49,403 bases of DNA. It comes from Paractinoplanes deccanensis. Lineage in GTDB: Bacteria > Actinomycetota > Actinomycetes > Mycobacteriales > Micromonosporaceae. The position numbers and the translations under genes were made by a program. Positions 8,802 to 17,468 of this stretch are shown in pieces; positions within the stretch are counted from its first letter, which is position 1, and every line of letters starts with the position of its first letter. The notes beneath the pieces were generated by a model. The model saw nothing but the letters and a program-made list of their open reading frames with translations, did not search any database and was not told the DNA's origin. The stretch covers positions 1 to 49,403 of the forward strand of contig NZ_BOMI01000078.1 in assembly GCF_016862115.1 (NCBI RefSeq), given 5' to 3'.

Positions 8802-9587
8802 TCAGAGCGTGTCGAGCGACGCCTTCCGGCGCGACTCGACCTCGAAGACCTTGAGCAGGACCACGGCCGCGGCCGCGTAGAGGGCGCCGACCAGCAGTTC
8901 CCGGCCCAGCGCGGGCGCGGCCGCGGCGAATCCCGCCCCGGCGGCGATCTGCCGGGCGGCCTCGGCGGCGTGCGTGATCGGCAGCCACTGGCCCACGGTC
9001 ACCATCCAGCCGGGCAGGCCCGAGGCGGGCACGTTCACCCCGGTGAGCAGCAGCAACAGGGCCACCGAGACGTTCGAGACCACCCAGACGTCGCGAAACC
9101 GCAGGCCCAGGGCGCCGAGCGTGAGCCCGAAGAAGCCGCAGGCGAGCGAGCCGGCCGCCATCGCGACCAGCAGTCCGGGCAGCGCCGGGACGGGGATGCG
9201 CAGCCCGAGCAGCAGCGCACCCGCCGACAGGGTCACCACGGCGATGAGCAGACCGTTTCCCGCGTACGGGAGCACGCGCCCCCAGAAGATCGCCGTGCGG
9301 CTGCGCGGCGAGAGCAGCACGTGCCCGAGGGTGCCGAAGCGCCGCTCGTTCGCGACCGCCATGGTGCCGCCGAAGACGCAGGCCAGCGACGCGGTCAGCA
9401 CCGCGTTGCCGACGATGTAGAACCGGTCGTCCGCCACCTGCAACTGCCGGCCCAGATAGGCGAAGAAGAGCAGCTGGAACAGCGGCCCCACCAGCAGTGT
9501 GCCGACGAACATGCCCGGCGTCGTCCAGTTGAACAGGGCCCGGTAGGCGATCGTCCCGCCCACCGTCATCAATCGCAGAGTCTTCAT
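8802..9587 (-). CDS. ABC-2 type transporter permease (second subunit)
   Basis: A 261-aa integral membrane protein with about six hydrophobic segments and the ABC-2 permease pattern (MAVANERRFGTLGHVLLSPRSR is the loop that contacts the ATPase). The start ATG (9587) overlaps the stop of the preceding permease by 4 nt (ATGA). Both permeases begin with nearly the same residues (MKTLRLMTVG, MRTLRLLTVG), so they are probably a duplicated pair forming a heterodimeric channel. It is the last gene of the operon with the ATPase and regulator upstream. The substrate is unknown; efflux of a drug, lipid or peptide is typical for this class. Confidence 0.88.
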   Translation of the reverse strand: MKTLRLMTVGGTIAYRALFNWTTPGMFVGTLLVGPLFQLLFFAYLGRQLQVADDRFYIVGNAVLTASLACVFGGTMAVANERRFGTLGHVLLSPRSRTAIFWGRVLPYAGNGLLIAVVTLSAGALLLGLRIPVPALPGLLVAMAAGSLACGFFGLTLGALGLRFRDVWVVSNVSVALLLLLTGVNVPASGLPGWMVTVGQWLPITHAAEAARQIAAGAGFAAAAPALGRELLVGALYAAAAVVLLKVFEVESRRKASLDTL

Positions 9588-10357
9588 CACGCCAGCGCCA
9601 GGGTTGCGGCCGCGCGGGCGCGGCGTTCGACATGGGTCAAGGTGAGGGCCCCGATCACCAGGCAGACGAGGCTGATGCCGAGGCAGAGCAGGATCGACGG
9701 CCACACCGGCCCGCCGCTGGTCGCCTCGCGCAGCGCCCGGGCGCCCCACGTGGTCGGCAGGATCGCCGCGATCGGCGTGGTCCACGCGGGCAGCACGGTG
9801 ATCGGCACGAGCATGCCGGAGATCAGCCAGACCGGGTATTCGAGCGTGTTCGCGAGCGCGTTGGCGTTGCGCATGAGCACGAAGGTCGAGGCCAGCAGCA
9901 GGCCGAACATGCCGAGCCCGATCACGCACACCACGGCGGCCACGACGAAGGCGACCGGGTGCGCGAAGTCGAGGCGGATCCCGTACAGCACCCTGCCCCA
10001 GACCAGGGTGGCGAGCAGCGCATAGGTGCCGGTGACGCCGGTGGCGATGGTGATCGGCAGGATCACCAGGGCCGGGCGGCGTGGCGCCAGCATGATCATC
10101 TCCAGGGTGCCCTGCCAGCGCTGGTTCTGGATCGCGCCGCCGGAGCCGAAGAGCACCGACGACCAGACGCCCATCACGCCGGCGCCGACCGCGGCCTCGA
10201 GCAGGCGGTGCTGCTCGCCGCCGGAGCGGAACAGGTAGACCGCCAGGGTGGCCTGCACGACCGGCACGACCAGGGCGATCGCCACCTCGAACGGGGACCG
10301 GCTGATCTGCTTGGCGTGCAGCAGCGTGCCGACGGTCAGCAGCCGCAGCGTCCTCAT
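9587..10357 (-). CDS. ABC-2 type transporter permease (first subunit)
   Basis: A 256-aa membrane protein with six likely transmembrane helices and the ABC-2 loop NQRWQGTLEMIMLAPRRPA. Its ATG at 10357 overlaps the ATPase stop by 4 nt, and its own stop overlaps the next permease start. Translational coupling of ATPase and two permeases supports one complex of the DrrA/DrrB type. Substrate not predictable from sequence. Confidence 0.88.
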   Translation of the reverse strand: MRTLRLLTVGTLLHAKQISRSPFEVAIALVVPVVQATLAVYLFRSGGEQHRLLEAAVGAGVMGVWSSVLFGSGGAIQNQRWQGTLEMIMLAPRRPALVILPITIATGVTGTYALLATLVWGRVLYGIRLDFAHPVAFVVAAVVCVIGLGMFGLLLASTFVLMRNANALANTLEYPVWLISGMLVPITVLPAWTTPIAAILPTTWGARALREATSGGPVWPSILLCLGISLVCLVIGALTLTHVERRARAAATLALA

Positions 10358-11331
10358 GCCGTGCTCACGATCGCGACGTAGGCGTCCTCGAGGGTGGGCT
10401 CGCGGCTGTTCACCCGGCCGAGGCGGATGCCGGCCAGCTCGCGCAGCACGTCGCCCTGCACGTCGACGTGCGCGTCCGAGTGCACGGTCAGCAGCTGGAG
10501 GGCGCCTTTCACTTCCACTGCCGTTTCCCGTACGCCGGGAAGGCCGCGCAACGCGTCGACGGCGGTCTCCGGAACGCCGTACGCCTCCACCTCGACGACC
10601 CGCAGCCCGTCGGCGCGGCGGCGCAGCTCGGCCGGGGTGCCGAGCGCCTGGATCTCGCCGTCCGCGATGACCGCGATGCGGTCGCAGAGCTCGTCCGCCT
10701 CGGCCATGTAGTGCGTGGTCAGCAGCACTGTCGTGCCCGTCGCCGCGAGATCGCCGACCGTGCGGCGCAGCTCGCGGGCGGCGACCGGGTCGACGCCGAT
10801 CGACGGCTCGTCGAGGAAGAGCACGTCGGGGGAGTGCAGCAGGCCCCGGGCGATGTGCAGCCGCTGGCGCATGCCGCGCGAGTAGCCCTCGACCCGCTCG
10901 CGCTCGCGCCCGGCGAGGCCCACCAGCTCGAGCAGCTCGGCGATGCGGCGCTTCTGCTCGCGCGGCGCGACGCCGTACAGCTCGGCGAAGTACCGCAGGT
11001 TGTCCAGGGCGGAGAGGCGGTCGTACAGCCCGCGGTCGCCGCCGAAGACGTAGCCGATGCGCCGGCGTACCTCCTTGGTCTGCTCGACCACGTCGTGGCC
11101 GCACACCCGCGCCGTGCCCGAGGTGGGGATGAGCAGGGTGTTGAGCATCTTGATGGTGGTGGTCTTGCCGGCGCCGTTCGGCCCGAGCAGGCCGAACAGC
11201 TCGCCGCGGCCGACCGTGAAGGTCACACCGCGGACCGCCTCGACCTCCGTGCGCTTGGGCCGCAGCCAGCCCGTGCGCGCCCGGTAGGTCCGGCGTAAGT
11301 CGTCCGCCTCGATGGCGTAGTCGCTCCCCAT
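10354..11331 (-). CDS. ABC transporter ATP-binding protein, DrrA-like
   Basis: The product is 325 aa. It has Walker A GPNGAGKTT (residues 50-58), the family signature YSRGMRQRL (about 147), Walker B VLFLDEPSIGVDP and an H-loop TTHYM. A C-terminal extension of about 80 residues (from EIQALGTPAELRRRA) is typical of drug and antibiotic exporter ATPases. The ATG at 11331 has no clear ribosome site but TACCGT lies 7 nt upstream on the minus strand, so it may have its own leaderless transcript as well as reading from the regulator gene 29 bp upstream. Confidence 0.9.
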   Translation of the reverse strand: MGSDYAIEADDLRRTYRARTGWLRPKRTEVEAVRGVTFTVGRGELFGLLGPNGAGKTTTIKMLNTLLIPTSGTARVCGHDVVEQTKEVRRRIGYVFGGDRGLYDRLSALDNLRYFAELYGVAPREQKRRIAELLELVGLAGRERERVEGYSRGMRQRLHIARGLLHSPDVLFLDEPSIGVDPVAARELRRTVGDLAATGTTVLLTTHYMAEADELCDRIAVIADGEIQALGTPAELRRRADGLRVVEVEAYGVPETAVDALRGLPGVRETAVEVKGALQLLTVHSDAHVDVQGDVLRELAGIRLGRVNSREPTLEDAYVAIVSTA

Positions 11332-11360
11332 GCGCGAGACGGTAGGGAAGCGGCGGCGGT

Positions 11361-12377
11361 CTAGGAAACGAATTCGGTCCGGGCCGAATCCCCGAGGAGG
11401 TTGACGAGCGCCACCCCGGCGGGCTCGAGGCCGTAGAGGACGCGGCGGCCGGCCCGGCGGCGGTGCACCACCCCGGCGGCCTGGAGGCCCGAGAGGTGCT
11501 CGGACACCGTGCTCGGCGCGAGGCCCAGCGCGGTGGCGAGGCCCGTGGTGGTGGCCGGCACGGTCAGCGCGCGCAGGATCGAGGCCCGGCCGCGGCCGAG
11601 CAGCACGGCGAGGCGGTCGGCCGGCTGACCGGCGGGCCGCGGCGGGCCGTCCGCGAGCACGGCGGCGCCGCGCGACTGGTAGGTCACCATCACGATCTCG
11701 GGATGGTCGCCGGAGCACATCAGCGCGCCCCGCGAGAAGATCAGCGGAACCAGCAGCAGGCGCTGGTCGACCGCCTCCATCTCCTGGTCGAGCGGCTTGA
11801 TCAGGGTGAGCACCGGCCGCTCCCAGCGGATCCGCTCGTGCAGCTGGGCGAGCAGCGCGTCGGGGCCGTCGGCGGCCAGCGCCCGGGCGCGCAGCAGCAC
11901 CTCCTCGTCGAGCGCGGCCCGCATCGCCGGCCAGTACGGCGCGATCGCGGCGTCCCAGTACGCCTGCATGCCGTCGGCGAGCCGGGCCAGCGCCGCCCGC
12001 CGGTCGTCCCGGAACGGCCGCATGATCTCGGGCAGGTCGCCGTCCGGGTAGTGCTTGGCGAGCTGGAAGTCGATCACGTCGTCCGGGGTGTCGCGCAGCT
12101 CGTCGAGCTGCTCCTCGATGGTCGGCAGCGGCGACGTGGGCAGCGGCGAGAGGAAGTCCGGCGACACCGACGGCAGCCGCATGTGCAGCGTCGCGGGGGC
12201 GGTGGCCGGGTCGGTCCGCAGGATCTCCCGCGCTCGGCGGGCCCAGCCGTCGTACGGCCAGGGCACCACCTCGGGGTTGCGCTGGAGCAGGTAGAGGCTC
12301 ACGGTCGCCTCGGTCAGCGGGCTGATCGCGATCCGGGTGCGGGCCAGGGTCGGTTCATCGATCTCGATGCGGATCAC
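11361..12377 (-). CDS. ArsR-type winged-helix transcriptional regulator with large N-terminal domain
   Basis: The protein is 338 aa. The C-terminal 70-80 residues form a winged helix (ILRALTVPATTTGLATALG, then APSTVSEHLSGLQAAGVV as recognition helix, then the wing RRRAGRRVLYGLEP). The long N-terminal part (about 250 residues) is probably a ligand-sensing domain of the kind seen in actinobacterial DUF5937 regulators (family name tentative). The GTG at 12377 is chosen because TAAAAT (complement of 12385-12390) lies 7 nt upstream and no ribosome site is present. It leads the operon with the ABC exporter and probably controls it. Confidence 0.85.
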   Translation of the reverse strand: MIRIEIDEPTLARTRIAISPLTEATVSLYLLQRNPEVVPWPYDGWARRAREILRTDPATAPATLHMRLPSVSPDFLSPLPTSPLPTIEEQLDELRDTPDDVIDFQLAKHYPDGDLPEIMRPFRDDRRAALARLADGMQAYWDAAIAPYWPAMRAALDEEVLLRARALAADGPDALLAQLHERIRWERPVLTLIKPLDQEMEAVDQRLLLVPLIFSRGALMCSGDHPEIVMVTYQSRGAAVLADGPPRPAGQPADRLAVLLGRGRASILRALTVPATTTGLATALGLAPSTVSEHLSGLQAAGVVHRRRAGRRVLYGLEPAGVALVNLLGDSARTEFVS

Positions 12378-12448
12378 ACACAGGATTTTAGGGAACGGCC
12401 ACCCGCGCGCCATGTCCGATCGACAGGCATCGTGGTCACATCGTGGTC
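12378..12448. promoter_or_regulatory. Divergent regulatory region between the ArsR-type gene and phoD, with 11-bp direct repeat
   Basis: The region holds the -10 box of the regulator gene (complement of 12385-12390), a short palindrome TGTC-N5-GACA (12413-12425) that could be an operator, and a perfect 11-bp tandem repeat CATCGTGGTCA at 12428-12438 and 12439-12449. The repeat places GGTCA at 12434 and 12445, the 11-bp phasing of Streptomyces PHO boxes. The last base of the repeat is the first base of the phoD ATG. Confidence 0.5.
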
Positions 12449-13978
12449 ATGACGTATGTGTCCCGACGGAACCTGTTGCGCGCCGGCGTCGCCGGTGGTG
12501 TGGCGGGCGTGCTCCTCGAAGCGCCCGCGTTCTCCTCGGCCGGCACCCGCCCGGTCCTCACCCACGGCATCCAGAGCGGCGACGCCACCTCCGGCTCGGC
12601 GATCGTCTGGAGCCGCGCCGACCGGCCCGGGCGGCTGTGGGTGCAGGTCAGCCGCCGGCCCGACTTCCGCGGCTCCCGGGTGGTCCGCGGCCCGGTCGTC
12701 ACGCCCGAGACCGGCTTCACCGGTAAGCTGCGGCTCGGCAACCTGCCCGCCGGCGGCCGGCTGCACTATCGGGTGCGCGCCGAGAGCCTGGAGCGTCCGG
12801 GCCTGTTCAGCGCCCCGCTGACCGGCACCTTCAGCACGGCGCCGGTGCGCCGCGAGGACATCCGGTTCGTCTGGACCGGCGACGTCGTCGGCCAGGGCTG
12901 GGGCATCGACCCCGCGTACGGCGGCCTGAAGATCTTCGAGTCGATGCGCCGCCGCCGGCCGGACTTCCTGCTGCACAGCGGCGACACCGTGTACGCGGAC
13001 GGTCCGCTCCCGGAGACCGTGACGCTGCCGGACGGGCGCGTGTGGCGCAACGTGGTCACCGAGGAGAAGCTCAAGGTCGCCGAGACGCTGGACGAGTACC
13101 GCGGGCAGTACGCGTACAACCTGCTCGACAAGGCGTACAAGACCTTCGCCGCCGAGGTGCCCCAGATCAACCAGTGGGACGACCACGAGGTCACCAACAA
13201 CTGGTATCCGGGGGAGATCCTCGACGACGCCCGCTACACCGAGAAGCGGGTGGACGTGCTCGCCGCGCGGGCGCGGCAGGCGTACCACGAGTGGATCCCG
13301 ACGCCCTTCGCCGAGGGCCCGGTGTACCGCAAGATCTCGTACGGGCCGCTGCTCGACATCTTCGTGCTCGACATGCGCACCCTCAAGGACGTCAACGACG
13401 GCAACACGTACGCGGACCCGAAGCGCGGCCTGCTCGGCGCGAAGCAGCGGGACTGGCTGATCCGCGGGCTGCGCGAGTCGCGCGCGACCTGGAAGGTGAT
13501 CGCCAACGACCTGCCGCTCGGCCTCGTGGTGCCGGACGGCGCGGCCGCGCAGGAGGGTGTCGCGCAGGGCGACCCGGGCGCGCCCCGGGGCCGCGAGCTC
13601 GAGTTCGCCCAGGTGCTGCGGGACGCGCACCGGCACGGCGTGACCGGCATCGTCTTCCTCACCGCTGACGTGCACTACACCGCCGCGCACCACTACGACC
13701 CGGCGCGCGCGGCGGTCCAGGACTTCACGCCGTTCTGGGAGTTCGTCTCCGGCCCGGCGCACGCGGGCGCCTTCGGCCCGAACGCGCTGGACGGCACGTT
13801 CGGCCCGCGGGCGGTCTTCGTCAACGCCCCGCCCGCGGCGAACACGTCGCCGGCCTCCGGTTTCCAGCACTTCGGCGAGGTGGAGATCGACGGCCGGACC
13901 GGCGCGTTCACGGTGAACCTGCGTGACCGTGACGGGAAGGTTCTCTGGTCCACCACCCTGGAGGCAATGCGTTCGTAG
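12449..13978 (+). CDS. phoD: PhoD-family alkaline phosphatase / phosphodiesterase, Tat-exported
   Basis: The product is 509 aa and carries a twin-arginine signal (SRRNLLRAGVAGGVAG, residues 4-19) followed by a likely cleavage site near SSAGT. A Fn3-like N-terminal domain (about 35-125) precedes the metallophosphatase domain with HSGDTVYADG, WDDHEVTNNW (about 242-251) and TADVHYT, which supply metal ligands in PhoD enzymes. It should hydrolyse phosphomono- or diesters outside the cell. GTG at 12458 is an alternative start that leaves the Tat motif intact. It stands alone, divergent from the regulator gene and upstream of the ileS leader. Confidence 0.9.
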   Translation: MTYVSRRNLLRAGVAGGVAGVLLEAPAFSSAGTRPVLTHGIQSGDATSGSAIVWSRADRPGRLWVQVSRRPDFRGSRVVRGPVVTPETGFTGKLRLGNLPAGGRLHYRVRAESLERPGLFSAPLTGTFSTAPVRREDIRFVWTGDVVGQGWGIDPAYGGLKIFESMRRRRPDFLLHSGDTVYADGPLPETVTLPDGRVWRNVVTEEKLKVAETLDEYRGQYAYNLLDKAYKTFAAEVPQINQWDDHEVTNNWYPGEILDDARYTEKRVDVLAARARQAYHEWIPTPFAEGPVYRKISYGPLLDIFVLDMRTLKDVNDGNTYADPKRGLLGAKQRDWLIRGLRESRATWKVIANDLPLGLVVPDGAAAQEGVAQGDPGAPRGRELEFAQVLRDAHRHGVTGIVFLTADVHYTAAHHYDPARAAVQDFTPFWEFVSGPAHAGAFGPNALDGTFGPRAVFVNAPPAANTSPASGFQHFGEVEIDGRTGAFTVNLRDRDGKVLWSTTLEAMRS

Positions 13979-14003
13979 GAATGGGGTGAGGGCCGGTATC
14001 GTT
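13978..14003 (+). promoter_or_regulatory. SigR-like promoter (GGAAT-N18-GTT) for the ileS leader
   Basis: GGAAT (13978-13982) and GTT (14001-14003) are separated by exactly 18 bp, the consensus of the actinobacterial disulfide-stress sigma factor SigR/SigH. A vegetative -10 candidate TATCGT (13997-14002) overlaps the same spot. Either would place the transcript start near 14008-14010, just before the T-box. The first G of GGAAT is the last base of the phoD stop codon. Confidence 0.45.
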
Positions 14004-14017
14004 GTCTCGCACACGGG

Positions 14018-14182
14018 CAACGATCCGGCCATCACCGGGGAGCCTCCGGAAGAACGGGCCTGCGGGCCTCACTAGAACCGGGCACCAGAAATGAGCGGGC
14101 GGGTTCGCTGAACCCGTCAAGCGAGGTGGTACCGCGGGCGGTCACGCTCGTCCTCGCAGTCTGATGACGACTGTTGGAGGAG
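14018..14182 (+). ncRNA. Translational T-box leader of ileS with ultrashort stem I
   Basis: The leader senses uncharged tRNA-Ile. Stem I is short: GGCC (14027-14030) pairs with GGCC after AAGAAC, enclosing the specifier ATC (14031-14033, isoleucine) and a terminal hairpin CCGGGG-AGC-CTCCGG (14035-14049). A 6-bp stem III (GGGTTC-GCT-GAACCC) spans 14101-14115. The conserved T-box GCGAGGTGGTACCGCGG is at 14121-14137. Switching is visible: CCTCGC (14152-14157) can pair with GCGAGG (14121-14126) in the antisequestrator, or TCCTC (14151-14155) can pair with GAGGA (14177-14181) and hide the ribosome site of ileS. No terminator is present, so control is at translation, as known for actinobacterial ileS T-boxes. 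Confidence 0.93.
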
Positions 14183-14194
14183 AGCGCACCAGCG

Positions 14195-17100
14195 ATGGCC
14201 TATCCCAAGCACACCGACGGCACGGGCGTCCCGGCGAGCCCCGATCTGCCCGCTGTCGAGCGCGCGGTCCTGGAGCACTGGGAGGCGGACAAGACCTTCG
14301 AGGCCTCCGTCGACCAGCGGCCGGCCGGGGAGAACGGCGCCAACGAGTACGTGTTCTACGACGGGCCGCCGTTCGCCAACGGGCTCCCGCACTACGGGCA
14401 CCTGTTCACCGGCTACGTGAAGGACCTGGTGCCGCGCTACCAGACCATGCGCGGCAAGCACGTCGAGCGGCGGTTCGGCTGGGACACCCACGGCCTGCCC
14501 GCCGAGGTCGAGGCCGAGAAGCAGCTCGGCATCACCACCAAGGCGCAGATCGTCGAGCTCGGCATCGACAAGTTCAACGAGGCCTGCCGCACCTCCGTGC
14601 TCGCGTACACCAAGGACTGGGAGCGCTACGTCACCCGGCAGGCCCGCTGGGTCGACTTCTCCCACGACTACAAGACCCTCGACCCCAGCTACATGGAGTC
14701 GGTCATGTGGGCGTTCAAGACCCTGCACGACAAGGGCCTGGTGTACGAGGGCTTCCGCGTGCTCGCCTACTGCTTCCGCTGCGAGACGCCGCTGTCGAAC
14801 ACCGAGACGCGGATGGACGACGTCTACCGCGACCGCACCGACCCGGCGCTGACCGTCACCTTCCGGCTCGAGACCGGCGAGAAGATCGCGGTGTGGACCA
14901 CCACGCCGTGGACGCTGCCCTCCAACCTCGCCCTCGCGGTCGGCCCGTCGATCGAGTACGCGGTGCTGGAGAAGGACGGCGAGAAGCTGATCCTCGGCGC
15001 CTCGCGCGTGGCCGCGTACGCCAAGGAGCTCGAAGGCTGGGAGCAGGTCGGCACGGTGCTCGGCAGCGAGCTGGCCGGGCGCCGGTATGAGCCGCTGTTC
15101 GACTTCCTGGTCGAGGCGGGCGGGCCGAACGCGTTCCAGGTGCTCGCCGCCGACTACGTGACCGACGAGGACGGCACCGGCGTGGTCCACCAGGCGCCCG
15201 CCTTCGGTGAGGACGACCAGAACGTCTGCAACGCGGCCGGCATCCCGACCGTGGTGACCGTCGACGACCACACCCGCTTCACCTCGCTGGTGCCCACCTG
15301 GCAGGGCGTGCAGGTCTTCGACGCCAACAAGCCGGTGATCGCCGAGCTCAAGGAGCGCGGCGTCGTCGTGCGGCACGAGGGCTACACGCACTCGTACCCG
15401 CACTGCTGGCGCTGCGACACCCCGCTGGTCTACAAGGCGGTCTCGTCGTGGTTCGTCGCGGTGACGCAGTTCCGCGACCGCATGGTCGAGCTCAACCAGG
15501 AGATCACCTGGACGCCGGCGCACATCAAGGACGGCTCGTTCGGCAAGTGGCTGGCGAACGCCCGCGACTGGTCGATCTCGCGCAACCGGTTCTGGGGATC
15601 GCCGATCCCGGTGTGGAAGTCCGACGACCCGCAATATCCGCGCGTGGACGTCTACGGCTCGTACGAGGAGCTCGAACGGGACTTCGGCGTGTCCGTGAAG
15701 GATCTCCACCGGCCGTACGTCGACGATCTCGTGCGCCCGAATCCCGACGATCCGACCGGTAAGTCGATGATGCGCCGGGTGCCCGAGGTGCTCGACTGCT
15801 GGTTCGAGTCGGGCTCGATGCCGTTCGCCCAGGTGCACTACCCGTTCGAGAACAAGGACTGGTTCGAGCACCACTACCCGGGCGACTTCATCGTCGAGTA
15901 CATCGGGCAGACCCGCGGCTGGTTCTACACCATGCACGTGCTGGCCACCGCGCTGTTCGACCGGCCGGCGTTCCGTAACTGCCTGAGCCACGGCATCCTG
16001 CTCGGCGAGGACGGGCGCAAGATGTCCAAGTCACTGCGCAACTACCCGGACGTCTACAAGGTCTTCGACACGTACGGGTCGGACGCCATGCGCTGGATGC
16101 TCATGTCGTCTCCCGTGCTGCGCGGCGGCGACATGGCCGTCACCGAGGTGGCGATCCGGGACTCCGTCCGCCAGGTGCTGCTGCCGCTCTGGAACGTCTG
16201 GTACTTCTTCAGCCTGTACGCCAACGCGTCCGGCCACGAGGCCACGTTCCGCACGGACTCGCGGCACCTGCTCGACCGGTACATCCTCGCCAAGACCGGC
16301 GAGCTGGTCACCGACGTGCAGCGGCAGATGGACGACTACGACATCTCCGGCGCGGCCGGCTCCGTCCGCTCGTACCTCGACGCGCTGACCAACTGGTACG
16401 TGCGCCGCTCGCGGGACCGCTTCTGGGAGGGCGACCGGGACGCGTTCGACACCCTGGCCACCGTGCTCGAGACGGTGTGCCGCGTGGTGGCGCCGCTCGC
16501 GCCGCTGACCACCGAGGAGATCTGGCGCGGCCTCACCGGCGGCCGGTCGGTGCACCTGACCGACTGGCCCTCGGCGGCGGCGCTGCCGGCCGACCACGAG
16601 CTGGTCGCCTCGATGGACGCGATCCGCGACGTCGCCTCGGCGGCGCTGTCGCTGCGCAAGACCCGCTCGCTGCGGGTCCGGCTGCCGCTGGCCACGCTCA
16701 CGGTCGCCACCGCGGACGCGGCGGCGCTGGCGGGCTTCGCCGACCTGCTCGCCGACGAGGTCAACGTCAAGGACGTCGTCTTCACCGGCGACGTGGCCGC
16801 GTACAGCCAACAGGTCCTGACCGTCGTGCCGCGCGCCCTGGGCCCGCGCGTCGGCAAGCAGGTGCAGCAGGTGATCAAGGCGGTGAAGGCCGGCGAGTGG
16901 GAGCTGGTCGACGGCGCGCCGGTCGCCGCCGGGGTGACCCTCCAGGAGGGCGAGTACGAGCTGAAGCAGGTCGCCTCCGACGTCGAGAACTCGGCGCCGC
17001 TGCCGGCCGGGGCGGGCGTGGTCGTGCTCGACACCGCGGTGACCCCCGAGCTGGCCGCCGAGGGCCTGGCGCGCGACGTGATCCGGGTCGTGCAGCAGGC

Positions 17101-17314
17101 CCGCCGCGAGGCGGACCTCGACGTCTCGGACCGCATCGCGCTGGTGGTCTCCGCCTCCGAGCAGGTGCGGGCCGCCGTCGAGGCGCACCGGGACTTCGTC
17201 GCGGGCGAGACGCTGGCCACCACGCTGAGCCTCGGCGAGGTGACCGAGGGTGGCTTCGCGGGTGAGGCCGGCGACGGTGAGCAGGTCATCGTCGCGGTGT
17301 CTGTTGCTTCTTAG
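14195..17314 (+). CDS. ileS: Isoleucyl-tRNA synthetase
   Basis: A class Ia synthetase charging tRNA-Ile. The product is 1039 aa with HYGH (residues 66-69) and KMSKS (609-613), an editing domain between about 200 and 400 and a long C-terminal domain. Length and sequence fit the eukaryote-like IleRS2 group found in actinomycetes such as M. tuberculosis, a group known to be less sensitive to mupirocin; that grouping is my inference. The HIGH motif is the normal type, not the altered GXHH of hyper-resistant forms. The ATG at 14195 follows GGAGGAG (14176-14182), which is the sequence sequestered by the T-box; the in-frame TTG at 14174 would lie before it and is rejected. Confidence 0.96.
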   Translation: MAYPKHTDGTGVPASPDLPAVERAVLEHWEADKTFEASVDQRPAGENGANEYVFYDGPPFANGLPHYGHLFTGYVKDLVPRYQTMRGKHVERRFGWDTHGLPAEVEAEKQLGITTKAQIVELGIDKFNEACRTSVLAYTKDWERYVTRQARWVDFSHDYKTLDPSYMESVMWAFKTLHDKGLVYEGFRVLAYCFRCETPLSNTETRMDDVYRDRTDPALTVTFRLETGEKIAVWTTTPWTLPSNLALAVGPSIEYAVLEKDGEKLILGASRVAAYAKELEGWEQVGTVLGSELAGRRYEPLFDFLVEAGGPNAFQVLAADYVTDEDGTGVVHQAPAFGEDDQNVCNAAGIPTVVTVDDHTRFTSLVPTWQGVQVFDANKPVIAELKERGVVVRHEGYTHSYPHCWRCDTPLVYKAVSSWFVAVTQFRDRMVELNQEITWTPAHIKDGSFGKWLANARDWSISRNRFWGSPIPVWKSDDPQYPRVDVYGSYEELERDFGVSVKDLHRPYVDDLVRPNPDDPTGKSMMRRVPEVLDCWFESGSMPFAQVHYPFENKDWFEHHYPGDFIVEYIGQTRGWFYTMHVLATALFDRPAFRNCLSHGILLGEDGRKMSKSLRNYPDVYKVFDTYGSDAMRWMLMSSPVLRGGDMAVTEVAIRDSVRQVLLPLWNVWYFFSLYANASGHEATFRTDSRHLLDRYILAKTGELVTDVQRQMDDYDISGAAGSVRSYLDALTNWYVRRSRDRFWEGDRDAFDTLATVLETVCRVVAPLAPLTTEEIWRGLTGGRSVHLTDWPSAAALPADHELVASMDAIRDVASAALSLRKTRSLRVRLPLATLTVATADAAALAGFADLLADEVNVKDVVFTGDVAAYSQQVLTVVPRALGPRVGKQVQQVIKAVKAGEWELVDGAPVAAGVTLQEGEYELKQVASDVENSAPLPAGAGVVVLDTAVTPELAAEGLARDVIRVVQQARREADLDVSDRIALVVSASEQVRAAVEAHRDFVAGETLATTLSLGEVTEGGFAGEAGDGEQVIVAVSVAS

Positions 17315-17334
17315 GGTGTGAAACAAGCAACCGG

Positions 17335-17372
17335 GCCCGGGCATTTGCCGCTTCTACGGTGAATGTCCGGGC
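17335..17372 (+). terminator. Long hairpin downstream of ileS, possible terminator without U tract
   Basis: GCCCGGGCATT (17335-17345) pairs with AATGTCCGGGC (17362-17372) over 11 bp with one G-U pair, and the loop contains a further CCG/CGG pairing. It begins 20 nt after the ileS stop. There is no U run, so it may be a non-canonical terminator or a structure in the plsC leader. Confidence 0.4.
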
Positions 17373-17468
17373 TCGCCCGCGAGATCGACAAGGACTTCCC
17401 GGGTGACGTCCGATACCCTCACAGCCGCCCCCCACTTTTTCGCACCACCCGTCCCGGAGGAACCCCCG

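Noticed and set aside
14174..14194. TTG at 14174 as the ileS start
   Set aside because: It lies before the GGAGGAG ribosome site that the T-box sequesters; ATG at 14195 fits better.
14117..15991. Antisense frame opposite the start of ileS
   Set aside because: It would run through the T-box and has no recognisable motif.
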